Positions 1 to 6,788 of a DNA stretch of 9,170 nt are shown here, piece by piece. Each line of letters starts with the position of its first letter. Within the stretch, counting starts at the first letter, position 1. Origin of the DNA: Crocinitomicaceae bacterium (lineage in GTDB: Bacteria > Bacteroidota > Bacteroidia > Flavobacteriales_D > Crocinitomicaceae); contig NZQU01000018.1 in assembly GCA_002696025.1 (NCBI GenBank), positions 1-9,170 on the forward strand, written 5' to 3'. Below the pieces are notes generated by a model that worked only from the letters and a program-made list of their open reading frames with translations, had not been told where the DNA came from and made no database searches. The position numbers and the translations under genes are program-made.

Positions 1-30
1 AAAAAAGCCTTCCAAAAGGAAAGCTTTTTT
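1..30. terminator. Hairpin terminator at the left edge, possibly bidirectional
   Basis: A 13-bp inverted repeat (arms 1-13 and 18-30) closes a 4-nt AAAA loop. Its single non-Watson-Crick position is a C/A mismatch on the plus strand and a G.U wobble on the minus strand. One end is six A and the other six T, so it gives a stem followed by a U-run in either direction. Read on the minus strand it lies just after the detached tRNA 3'-end copy at 35-53. Read on the plus strand it could end a gene lying left of the window. Which transcript it serves cannot be decided here. Confidence 0.55.
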
Positions 31-34
31 ATTC

Positions 35-53
35 TTGTGACCTCGACAGGATT
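35..53 (-). repeat. Detached copy of the tRNA-Arg 3' end (19-bp direct repeat of 200-218)
   Basis: Positions 35-53 repeat 200-218 exactly. In the tRNA copy this covers nucleotides A58 to the discriminator A73 plus three bases of 3' flank. Upstream of it on the minus strand there is no anticodon arm, D arm or 5' acceptor strand, so it is a fragment and not a second tRNA. Bases 61-68 can pair with part of the repeat to form a small stem. A duplicated tRNA 3' end is the usual scar of tyrosine-recombinase integration, but an eroded tandem tRNA duplication would look the same. No integrase is visible in the window. Confidence 0.6.
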
Positions 54-86
54 ACTTCATGATCCTATCTTGTACGTTTTGCAAAT

Positions 87-120
87 AGAAGTCCTTCCTC
101 TTCGAGGCTTAGACTTTTTA
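87..120 (+). terminator. Weak hairpin followed by a T-run
   Basis: AAGTC at 89-93 pairs with GACTT at 112-116, and CCTC at 97-100 pairs with GAGG at 104-107 around a 3-nt loop. An internal loop of 3 and 4 nt separates the two stems. On the plus strand the hairpin runs into TTTTT and then ATTT, as in an intrinsic terminator. No plus-strand gene that it would serve is visible, so this may be a decayed copy of the terminator at 161-191, whose AAGTCC/GGACTT arms it resembles. Confidence 0.3.
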
Positions 121-160
121 TTTGATATACTCATTCAAGCGAGCTTGATTCGTTCAAAAC

Positions 161-191
161 AAAAAGTCCCTTCATAACTATGAAAGGACTT
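161..191 (-). terminator. Intrinsic terminator of the tRNA-Arg transcript
   Basis: Arms 164-175 and 180-191 form a 12-bp stem with a 4-nt loop. The only non-Watson-Crick position is a G.U wobble on the minus strand. On that strand the stem is followed by TTTTTGTTTT, a good U-tract. It starts 12 nt beyond the tRNA 3' end, as expected for a single-tRNA transcription unit. A short perfect palindrome at 135-148 lies further downstream and has no clear role. Confidence 0.7.
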
Positions 192-202
192 CTGCTTGTT
201 TG

Positions 203-276
203 TGACCTCGACAGGATTCAAACCTGTAACCTCCTGAGCCGTAATCAGGTGCGCTATTCAGTTGCGCCACGAGGCC
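203..276 (-). tRNA. tRNA-Arg(ACG)
   Basis: The 74-nt minus-strand sequence folds as a complete cloverleaf. Acceptor strands GGCCTCG and CGAGGTC pair with one G.U, the D stem is GCGC/GCGC, the anticodon stem CCTGA/TCAGG holds loop TTACGGC (anticodon ACG), the variable loop has 5 nt, and the T stem is ACAGG/CCTGT. The discriminator is A and CCA is not encoded (CAA follows). Anticodon ACG normally needs TadA editing of A34 to inosine to read CGU, CGC and CGA. Position 19 is A and position 56 is T, where G19 and C56 are almost universal, so the elbow pair would be A19-U56. The A15-T48 Levitt pair is intact. The gene has its own promoter (288-317) and terminator (161-191). Confidence 0.95.
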
Positions 277-287
277 TAATCAGACTG

Positions 288-317
288 CAAAGATAGTATA
301 TTGTTCTATATTCCAAA
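288..317 (-). promoter_or_regulatory. Bacteroidota-type promoter of tRNA-Arg
   Basis: On the minus strand, TATCTTTG (295-288) matches the Bacteroidota -7 consensus TAnnTTTG exactly. TTTG (317-314) lies 18 nt upstream and matches the -33 element. Transcription should start a few bases downstream, near 281, leaving only about 5 nt of leader before the mature tRNA 5' end at 276. The spacing and orientation fit well. Confidence 0.7.
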
Positions 318-412
318 GTATAAACATTACGAATCAATCTTAATTTCATAGTTCTTAACAAGTGAGTATAAATAATTTTCTATTTTTTTTAGCAATAACA
401 ATACATTACATC

Positions 413-420
413 TAATTTTG
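413..420 (+). promoter_or_regulatory. Possible -7 promoter element directly before the deacetylase ATG
   Basis: TAATTTTG matches TAnnTTTG exactly and ends 3 nt before the ATG at 424. Transcription would then begin at or next to the start codon, giving a leaderless or nearly leaderless mRNA. No clear TTG/TTTG sits at the expected -33 distance (around 388-395), which weakens the call. A near match, TAATTTTC, lies at 373-380. The upstream neighbour is the divergent tRNA, so the deacetylase gene does need a promoter in this gap. Confidence 0.4.
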
Positions 421-423
421 TAT

Positions 424-1410
424 ATGCAGATTTTTTTAACATTTGATTACGAGTTGTTTTTTGGAGATCAACCAGGATCTGTTAAAAAATGTATGATCAG
501 CCCTACCAATAGGCTTTTAAAAATTGCAAAACATACAGATTGTAAATACACTTTTTTTGTTGATGCAGGTTACTTATTGAAACTTGAGTCCTATAAACTC
601 ACTTTCCCAAATCTATCGAAAGACCTGAATCTTATAAAAGATCAAATTCATGACATTATTGAACAAGGTCATGACATACAGCTTCACATTCATCCTCATT
701 GGGAAAAATCATTTTATGACAGAAATGGTTGGCACATGAATACACAAAAATTTTACAAACTTCACGATTTTTCGGATCAAGAAATTGATGATATAGTTAC
801 ACGATATAAATCATACCTTGAGGAATTAATCCATAGAAACATACATGCATTTAGAGCTGGTGGCTGGTGTATTCAACCCTTTGATCGATTGATGGATACT
901 TTTAAGAAAAATGGAATTCGATACGATACAAGTGTTATTTTTAATGCAAAAATGACCAGTGGAAGCTATTCATTTGACTTTACAAAAGCTCCAGATAAAG
1001 ACGTTTATTCTTTTGAAAATGATGTGCTTATAAATAAAAAAGATTCTTTTTTTACTGAAATTCCAATTTCATCCAGAAAATATTCCCCTTTCTTTTACTG
1101 GTGCCTTTATGCTTTGGGAAGGATCAATCCTTCAGCACATAAAATGGTAGGTGATGGAGTTTTTATGTCACAACCTGGAAGAAAGAAACAAGTTTTGTTT
1201 AATAGTGTTTGGAATCATGTAAGTTGTGATGGTTACTATTCATCTGTACTAAAAAAGTCTAAAACCGAACTTTCATCAAGAGGTTTTGATAAAATGGTTG
1301 TTATTGGTCACCCCAAAGGAATGACTGAATATTCATTTAAAAAACTAAAGTCATTTATTCATTCACCGTCTAATAAAAATTCCTTTATTACCTTTGATTC
1401 ATTGAAATGA
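424..1410 (+). CDS. NodB-like polysaccharide deacetylase family protein (CE4 type)
   Basis: The 328-residue protein resembles carbohydrate esterase family 4 (NodB homology) proteins found among surface-polysaccharide genes, perhaps the WalW-like group. Motif 1 is TFDYE (residues 6-10), replacing the usual TFDD. The metal-binding region is HIHPHW (88-93), the third motif is FRAGGWC (143-149), YDTS follows (167-170), and IGHPK (294-298) carries a late histidine. The family removes N-acetyl or O-acetyl groups from sugars with a metal ion. Motif 1 keeps Asp8 but has Glu10 where Asp is usual. There is no signal peptide, so it probably acts in the cytoplasm on a precursor. I chose ATG 424 over TTG 418 because 418-420 is part of the apparent promoter element. 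Its stop overlaps the next start (ATGA at 1407-1410), implying coupled translation. The exact substrate is unknown. Confidence 0.85.
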   Translation: MQIFLTFDYELFFGDQPGSVKKCMISPTNRLLKIAKHTDCKYTFFVDAGYLLKLESYKLTFPNLSKDLNLIKDQIHDIIEQGHDIQLHIHPHWEKSFYDRNGWHMNTQKFYKLHDFSDQEIDDIVTRYKSYLEELIHRNIHAFRAGGWCIQPFDRLMDTFKKNGIRYDTSVIFNAKMTSGSYSFDFTKAPDKDVYSFENDVLINKKDSFFTEIPISSRKYSPFFYWCLYALGRINPSAHKMVGDGVFMSQPGRKKQVLFNSVWNHVSCDGYYSSVLKKSKTELSSRGFDKMVVIGHPKGMTEYSFKKLKSFIHSPSNKNSFITFDSLK

Positions 1411-2303
1411 ATATAATTGAAAGGGAACATATAGATATTGAAAAGTGGAATGCACTGGTAACGAGTTCGCCTGGCGCTTCTCTATTTTCTCATTCAGCTT
1501 ATCTAGATAGCGTAGCTGAAAATTGGTGTGTCCTTGTAGACGATGATTATTCAAATGGCATGGCACTACCCTATACCATAAGAATGGGTGTTAAAGGAAT
1601 CTACACACCTAAGTTTAGTCGTTATCTTGAATGGCTACATCTTACAGAAGAAAAAAAATACCCCAGTGATTTAATGGAGCAATTGCAATTTGCTTTTAAG
1701 GTAGCTTCTTTTTCATCAGCTTTTATGTTTAATGAGAATTTCAAAGCAGTTCACGTATATCAAATTAATGATGGTTTAAAAGATTACAATAAACTTTCAA
1801 ACAGAATGCTTAAGAAGTTTACAAATTCATCTTATGTTATTGCTGAATCCAATCAAGTCAATCAAATTATTGATTTCATTCATACCAATCTTAATCAAAA
1901 AGTCCGCGATTTATCTAATACTGATTTTTCAAGATTCAACAAGTTGGTTGCATCTATGAATGACTTAGGAGTTTTAAAAATAATGGGAGTATATGATGAA
2001 TCAAAATCTTTATTAGGTGGAGCATTTTTTATTGAGCAAAAAAGTTCCTTGTTATACTTAAAAGGTGCTTGTATACAAGAAGCTCAAAATGAAGGGGCTA
2101 TGTATGCATTAATTGATGCAGGTATTAAACATGCTGAAAAACATAATAAAATATTTGATTATGGTGGCTCAAGAATTCCTGGTGTTCGACAGTTTTTTAT
2201 GAATATTGGTGGTTATGACAAAAAATACTACCAGTATCAGTGGAATAACTCTTCAATTCCAGTTAAAACTGCTTATTACGTAAAAAAAATATTATCTAAA
2301 TAA
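1407..2303 (+). CDS. FemAB/GNAT-like acyltransferase, probable partner of the deacetylase
   Basis: The 298-residue protein looks like the FemAB-type or BioF2-like acetyltransferase group common in Bacteroidota. The best support is the C-terminal segment FDYGGSRIPGVRQFFMNIGG (250-269), which matches the family pattern of FD(F/Y)GGS, a short gap, then a segment ending in an IGG or FGA turn. A preceding strand, LLGGAFFIE (202-210), fits the GNAT core. No signal peptide or membrane segment is evident. The family transfers acyl or aminoacyl groups onto amino groups of sugars, lipids or peptides. Its start overlaps the deacetylase stop by 4 bp, so a remove-then-replace acyl step on one glycan is a fair inference but unproven. 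The N-terminal half is divergent and only loosely assignable. Confidence 0.7.
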   Translation: MNIIEREHIDIEKWNALVTSSPGASLFSHSAYLDSVAENWCVLVDDDYSNGMALPYTIRMGVKGIYTPKFSRYLEWLHLTEEKKYPSDLMEQLQFAFKVASFSSAFMFNENFKAVHVYQINDGLKDYNKLSNRMLKKFTNSSYVIAESNQVNQIIDFIHTNLNQKVRDLSNTDFSRFNKLVASMNDLGVLKIMGVYDESKSLLGGAFFIEQKSSLLYLKGACIQEAQNEGAMYALIDAGIKHAEKHNKIFDYGGSRIPGVRQFFMNIGGYDKKYYQYQWNNSSIPVKTAYYVKKILSK

Positions 2304-2353
2304 TTCATAAGACTAAATAAAAATTAAGCTCAATACATCGTTTTTATTTTTAT

Positions 2354-2360
2354 TATCTTG
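2354..2360 (+). promoter_or_regulatory. Weak promoter candidate upstream of the exonuclease/GIY-YIG gene
   Basis: TATCTTG resembles the -7 element TAnnTTTG with one T missing and lies 23 nt before the ATG at 2384. No convincing -33 TTTG is seen. The 80-bp gap between genes is almost entirely A and T, so a chance match is quite possible. Readthrough from the deacetylase-acyltransferase pair is the alternative, because I see no GC-containing terminator hairpin in the gap. Confidence 0.25.
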
Positions 2361-2383
2361 TAAATAATAGCATTTAATAACAA

Positions 2384-3757
2384 ATGAAATACCTAATACT
2401 TGATGTTGAAACCATTGGGGGAAATCCAAAAACCTCTAAAATGACTGAAATAGCAATGTATCTTTATGATGGTAAAAAAATTATTGACCAATTTGAAACC
2501 CTTATCAATCCTGAGTTACCTATTCCTAGATTTATAACTGGTTTAACTGGTATTAATGATGAAATGGTTAAAAATGCTCCTAAATTTCATGAAATTGCCA
2601 AAAAAATAATTGAATTTTCTGAAGGAGCTATTTTTGTTGCACATAATGTCTCATTTGATTATGGAATGTTACGAAGTGAATTTAGATCTTTAGGATATGA
2701 CTTCAGAATGCCTCATTTATGCACCGTTAAATCTGCAAGAAAAATACTACCTGGAAAGACATCTTATAGCCTTGGTAAGTTATGTAGAGAATTAGACATT
2801 AAACTTTCCAATAGACATAGGGCTATAGGTGATGCTCAAGCTACTGTTAAGCTATTTAACATGATGTTTGAAAAGGATCAAATACTTTTAAATGAATTGA
2901 TTGAATATGAACTCAATCCAAAACATACACATCCAAACCTAGATTACATAACAATTGATGACTTACCAACAAAAACTGGTATTTATAGATTTTATAATGA
3001 GTTTAATCAAATTATATATATTGGTAAAAGCATTAATATTAAAAAAAGAGTAAAGCAGCATTTACAAAACAGGAAAAATAAAAAGGCGATTCAATTAAGT
3101 AAAGATATTGCAAGAGTTGAATATGAATTATGTGGATCTGAGTTGATTGCTCTTTTAAAGGAATCAGAGCTTATAAAAAAACATCAAACAACTTACAATC
3201 ATAGTTTAAAAAACAGTCGTTTTTTATATGGTATTTATGATGATATTTCAGACAATGGATACATACATTTGCTTGTTGACAATATATCAAAAAGAAATAG
3301 CTCACCTCTACTCTATTTTAGCACTAAAAAAGAAGGATCAGAGTTCTTAAAATCAATAAGAGAAGAATACCAATTATGCGATATTTATTGTAGTAACAAA
3401 AAAGATATGAATAAAGCATGCTTTTACTATGAAATAAAAAGCTGTAATGGTGCTTGCATAATGAATGAAGATGTTGAAACTTATAACAATAGAGTGCAAA
3501 TATTTATTGATAAATTATCTTATAAACATGAACGCTTTTATCTTGTAGGAAAAGGTCGTGACAAAACAGAAAAGAGCCTTGTTTTAATTGAAAACGGAAC
3601 TTACCAAGGATATGGATTTGCACCCTATCATTTCAATCATTTAACAATCGATAAATGGTTTACTTTTATAGAGAGCAAAAAAGAAGACAAAGATTCAAAA
3701 ATTCTAGTCAACAATTACATCAAGAAAAACAAAAAAGATAAAATCTTTAGATTCTAA
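2384..3757 (+). CDS. DnaQ-like 3'-5' exonuclease fused to a UvrC/Cho-type GIY-YIG endonuclease
   Basis: The 457-residue protein has two nuclease modules. Residues 1-165 form a DEDDh exonuclease like the DNA polymerase III epsilon subunit: Exo I LDVET (Asp7, Glu9), Exo II AHNVSFD (His87 to Asp92), and Exo III HRAIGD (His145, Asp150). Residues 193-275 form a GIY-YIG domain: GIY 199-201, YIGKS 212-216, Arg222, and LLKESELIKK with the likely metal ligand Glu260. Four or five cysteines (332, 336, 346, 354, 358), including CNGAC, resemble the UvrC cysteine cluster. The UvrC C-terminal RNase H-like nuclease and helix-hairpin-helix part are absent, as in Cho. Such fusions are known in bacteria and are often annotated only as the polymerase subunit. 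A role in nucleotide excision or strand clean-up is inferred. The stop overlaps the convergent secDF stop. Confidence 0.9.
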   Translation: MKYLILDVETIGGNPKTSKMTEIAMYLYDGKKIIDQFETLINPELPIPRFITGLTGINDEMVKNAPKFHEIAKKIIEFSEGAIFVAHNVSFDYGMLRSEFRSLGYDFRMPHLCTVKSARKILPGKTSYSLGKLCRELDIKLSNRHRAIGDAQATVKLFNMMFEKDQILLNELIEYELNPKHTHPNLDYITIDDLPTKTGIYRFYNEFNQIIYIGKSINIKKRVKQHLQNRKNKKAIQLSKDIARVEYELCGSELIALLKESELIKKHQTTYNHSLKNSRFLYGIYDDISDNGYIHLLVDNISKRNSSPLLYFSTKKEGSEFLKSIREEYQLCDIYCSNKKDMNKACFYYEIKSCNGACIMNEDVETYNNRVQIFIDKLSYKHERFYLVGKGRDKTEKSLVLIENGTYQGYGFAPYHFNHLTIDKWFTFIESKKEDKDSKILVNNYIKKNKKDKIFRF

Positions 3758-6708
3758 GCTTTCTTTTTTGTTAAGTCTGTCAATAACGGAGAAGCCAATA
3801 ATAGAGAAGAATAAGTACCAATAATAATTCCTATTAACAAAGCAAATATAAATCCTTTAATTGCTGCTCCACCAAAAATGAAAATAATCAATAGCACAAC
3901 AAAAGTTGTCATTGAAGTATTAACAGTCCTTGATAAGGTAGAATTTAAAGCACCATTAACCTCTGTCTGGTAGTTGGCTTCTCTTTTCCATGAAAGCTCT
4001 TCACGAATCCTATCAAATACAACAACCGTATCATTAATTGAATAACCAATAACCGTAAGTATTGCTGCAATAAATGCTTGGTCAACATCCATGTTAAAAG
4101 GAAGTATTCCATTAAACAAAGCAAATACTCCTAGTACTATTGTGACATCATGAAACAATGCAACAATTGCACTAATTGAATATTGCCATGTTCCAAAACG
4201 AATAAAGATGTAAGCAAATATGATAAACAATGACAATATAATTGACAATGCTGAAGATGAAATCAATTCATTTGATATAGAAGATGATACACTTCTTGTT
4301 TCTTGAATTTCATATGTACCTAATTTATCAGAACTTTTAGATAAAGCCTTATTCATTTTCTCTTTGGCCATTTTATCAGTAGCCGTTGGGTTTTCAAGTT
4401 TAAAGTTTGTTGTGATTTCAACAGTGTAATTATTTGATTTGGTTTTGGCTTCAACTGATGACCCTTTCATTTCAGATTTGATATTCTTTTTAAGGTATTC
4501 AATTTGATTTTCTGCTGATTTCTCAAATTTAACACTGTATGTTTCCCCACCAGAAAATTCAACTGAAGGTTTTAGGCCTTTTAATGATAGAAACAATATT
4601 GATGATATGACAAGAACTGTTGATATGATGTAGGCAACTTTTCTATTGCCTATAAAATTTATATTTAAATTTTTAAATGCACCTTTTGTATACTTTGTAT
4701 CAAATGTGATACCAATTGATTTTTTCATAAAGAACATGAAAATTAATCTTGATATAACCAATGCAGCGAAAACAGAGGTAAAAATACCAATGATCAAAGT
4801 AGTCGCAAATGATTCAATTGGGCCAGTTCCAAAAACTTTAAGGACAATGGCTGTTAAAAGAGTCGTTACGTTTGCATCAATAATGGATGACAATGCTTTT
4901 TTGAAACCTGTATCTATTGCTTGTTTCAATTCTTTACCATTTGCTTGTTCTTCACGAATACGTTCGAATATAAGTACATTGGCATCAACAGACATACCAA
5001 TTGTCAATACAATACCTGCGATACCCGCAAGTGTCAATACTGCTCCAAACGAAGCCAATGAACCAAATATGAAAACGATATTGGCAAGTAATGCAATGTC
5101 TGCAACAAGTCCTGATTTTCCATAATAGAAAAACATGTAAACCAATACAAGAGCAAATGCAATGGCAAATGAAATCAATCCAGCAGTAGAATTTTCGGCA
5201 CCAATAGTAGGTCCTACTCTTGTCTGCTCAATAATAATTAGTGGAGCTGGCAAAGCACCTCCATTTAAAAGTCCAGCAAGGTCTTTGGCTTCATCTATAG
5301 TAAATGTTCCTGATATTTGTGTGTTTCCTCCTGTAATGGCATTAATTACTCTAGGAGCGCTATATACAACATTATCCATAGTAATTGCAACACATTCACC
5401 TACATTATCAGAAGTCATTTGAGCCCATTTGTCTGAACCTTCAGATGTCATTGACAGATCAACTGTTATTTTTCCATTTTGTTGGTCATATCCAGTGGTT
5501 GCATTTTTAATGTCTTTACCTCCAACATCTGCTTTTCCAGTTTCAGGAATTTTACATGCATGAAGAAGATATCCCATTTGCTTGGTTTTATCATCAATAA
5601 TTTCTGGCGATGAAGACCACATAAACTTTAAGTCAGAAGGAAAGATATCTTTAATATCCTTTCTGTTTAGTAAGGCATCAACAGCAATTTTATCATTTGT
5701 TTTAACAGATCCAATGGCATATGCTTCCATTGGCTTAACTAAATCAGATAAAGATTTACCTTGATTAAAACCAACAACAGTAGAGGACTTAGAAGAATCA
5801 GCTGAAGTTGTATCGATTGAAACAGAAGAAGACTCTATATATGGAGATTTAGAAAGATTAGAAGCTTGACTCCATTGGCCACTGATGTCACCCAATACAT
5901 AAGTTTCAAAGAACTGTAAGTTTGCAGTAGACTGAAGTTTTTCAGCAACAGTAACTTCATCCTGAACACCTGGAAGCTCAACATAAAGTCTATTTTTGTT
6001 TGGATCTTTTTGAATGTTTGGTTGTGCAACACCAAATTGATTGATCCTTCTGTTCATGATTTGCTCAACACCTTCCATAGAAGAAGAAGCCATGTCTTTT
6101 AAGAACGTAATAACTTGAGCATCTGTATCTTTTCCTTTTAGAACATCTATTTCGGTAATTGACATGATTTTATACATCTTGTCATTTCCATGAACTTCTT
6201 GATATTTAGAAGCGAAAATTTCAATAAAATTACCACCTTGCTTTGCATATTCAGCTAGAGCATTTTCAAATGGTTTTTTAAAATCTAAAGACCTGGTATT
6301 ACGAACATAGTTTTTAACTAAATCAGGAATTGAAATCTCAAGCGTTACACTCATCCCTCCTACTAAGTCAAGACCAAATGCCAAACTACGTTTTTTGACT
6401 TCAGCAAATGTAGATCCAAAAACAGGATAAACCGATTTTTCAGCTTTATCTTTTAGAATTTCGTTTATGAAAGTACCTTTAGCAATTTCTTCACCTTCAG
6501 GCTTAGAGAAGTCAACCTTTGTATTGTTTGGCAATACATAAATATTGTTTGTTGATTGAGCTTCTTTTTTTGCTTTTTTTACTTCTTTCGAAGCTTTTCT
6601 TTCAGCCTTTTTTTCTTCTGAACTTGCGACCCAAGTAAAAGATAGTTGATAAAGACAAACTACTGTTAATAATGTGGTTATAAACCAAAAAAAACCTTTA
6701 TTCCTCAT
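3754..6708 (-). CDS. secDF: Protein translocase subunit SecDF (fused SecD-SecF)
   Basis: The 984-residue fusion of SecD and SecF is an inner-membrane RND-type protein that uses the proton gradient to help complete Sec-dependent export. After TM1 (about 5-27) comes a very basic and acidic stretch (30-52). Next are FGLDLVGG (111-118), a large periplasmic P1 region with NRRINQFGVAQP (219-230), and five SecD membrane helices (about 510-660) bearing GMSVDANVLIFERIREE (571-587). The SecF half has a helix at 690-710, FSGG (718-721), a periplasmic loop, and five helices (about 820-973) with GYSINDTVVVFDRIREE (888-904). Asp575, Asp893 and Arg900 fall in the conserved membrane motifs. The length is typical for Bacteroidota. 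It has its own promoter at 6738-6769. No Shine-Dalgarno is visible. Confidence 0.97.
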   Translation of the reverse strand: MRNKGFFWFITTLLTVVCLYQLSFTWVASSEEKKAERKASKEVKKAKKEAQSTNNIYVLPNNTKVDFSKPEGEEIAKGTFINEILKDKAEKSVYPVFGSTFAEVKKRSLAFGLDLVGGMSVTLEISIPDLVKNYVRNTRSLDFKKPFENALAEYAKQGGNFIEIFASKYQEVHGNDKMYKIMSITEIDVLKGKDTDAQVITFLKDMASSSMEGVEQIMNRRINQFGVAQPNIQKDPNKNRLYVELPGVQDEVTVAEKLQSTANLQFFETYVLGDISGQWSQASNLSKSPYIESSSVSIDTTSADSSKSSTVVGFNQGKSLSDLVKPMEAYAIGSVKTNDKIAVDALLNRKDIKDIFPSDLKFMWSSSPEIIDDKTKQMGYLLHACKIPETGKADVGGKDIKNATTGYDQQNGKITVDLSMTSEGSDKWAQMTSDNVGECVAITMDNVVYSAPRVINAITGGNTQISGTFTIDEAKDLAGLLNGGALPAPLIIIEQTRVGPTIGAENSTAGLISFAIAFALVLVYMFFYYGKSGLVADIALLANIVFIFGSLASFGAVLTLAGIAGIVLTIGMSVDANVLIFERIREEQANGKELKQAIDTGFKKALSSIIDANVTTLLTAIVLKVFGTGPIESFATTLIIGIFTSVFAALVISRLIFMFFMKKSIGITFDTKYTKGAFKNLNINFIGNRKVAYIISTVLVISSILFLSLKGLKPSVEFSGGETYSVKFEKSAENQIEYLKKNIKSEMKGSSVEAKTKSNNYTVEITTNFKLENPTATDKMAKEKMNKALSKSSDKLGTYEIQETRSVSSSISNELISSSALSIILSLFIIFAYIFIRFGTWQYSISAIVALFHDVTIVLGVFALFNGILPFNMDVDQAFIAAILTVIGYSINDTVVVFDRIREELSWKREANYQTEVNGALNSTLSRTVNTSMTTFVVLLIIFIFGGAAIKGFIFALLIGIIIGTYSSLLLASPLLTDLTKKKA

Positions 6709-6737
6709 GAGAGTTTATTAGATATAAAATTAGCGTG

Positions 6738-6769
6738 CAAATATAACATTTACCATAGTCAAATTCAAG
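6738..6769 (-). promoter_or_regulatory. Bacteroidota-type promoter of secDF
   Basis: On the minus strand TATATTTG (6745-6738) matches TAnnTTTG exactly. CTTG (6769-6766) lies 20 nt upstream as a partial -33 element, and a second TTTG sits at a shorter 14-nt spacing. The predicted start near 6731 gives a leader of about 20-25 nt before the secDF ATG at 6708. The promoter occupies most of the 80-bp gap after the glycosyltransferase gene, where I see no good terminator, so readthrough from upstream may add to secDF expression. Confidence 0.65.
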
Positions 6770-6788
6770 CTATTACTAAAGAATTATC

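Noticed and set aside
52..108. Short minus-strand open stretch ending KDFYLQNVQDRIMK
   Set aside because: It is only 18 codons between two stops, has no start in a useful place, and overlaps the tRNA fragment and a hairpin. A decayed gene end cannot be excluded but is not supported.
418..423. TTG start of the deacetylase at 418
   Set aside because: The TTG is the end of a perfect TAnnTTTG promoter element, and an ATG lies two codons later with all family motifs intact after it.
2315..2349. 9-bp inverted repeat AAATAAAAA/TTTTTATTT between the acyltransferase and nuclease genes
   Set aside because: The stem is purely A-T with a 17-nt loop in an AT-rich gap, so it is too weak to call a terminator.
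4646..5764. Plus-strand open frames opposite secDF (4646-5125, 5162-5422, 5582-5764)
   Set aside because: They are antisense shadows of well-conserved SecDF coding sequence and their translations lack recognisable domains.
5835..6035. Minus-strand 66-codon frame inside secDF
   Set aside because: It is an out-of-frame shadow within the SecD periplasmic region and has no independent support.
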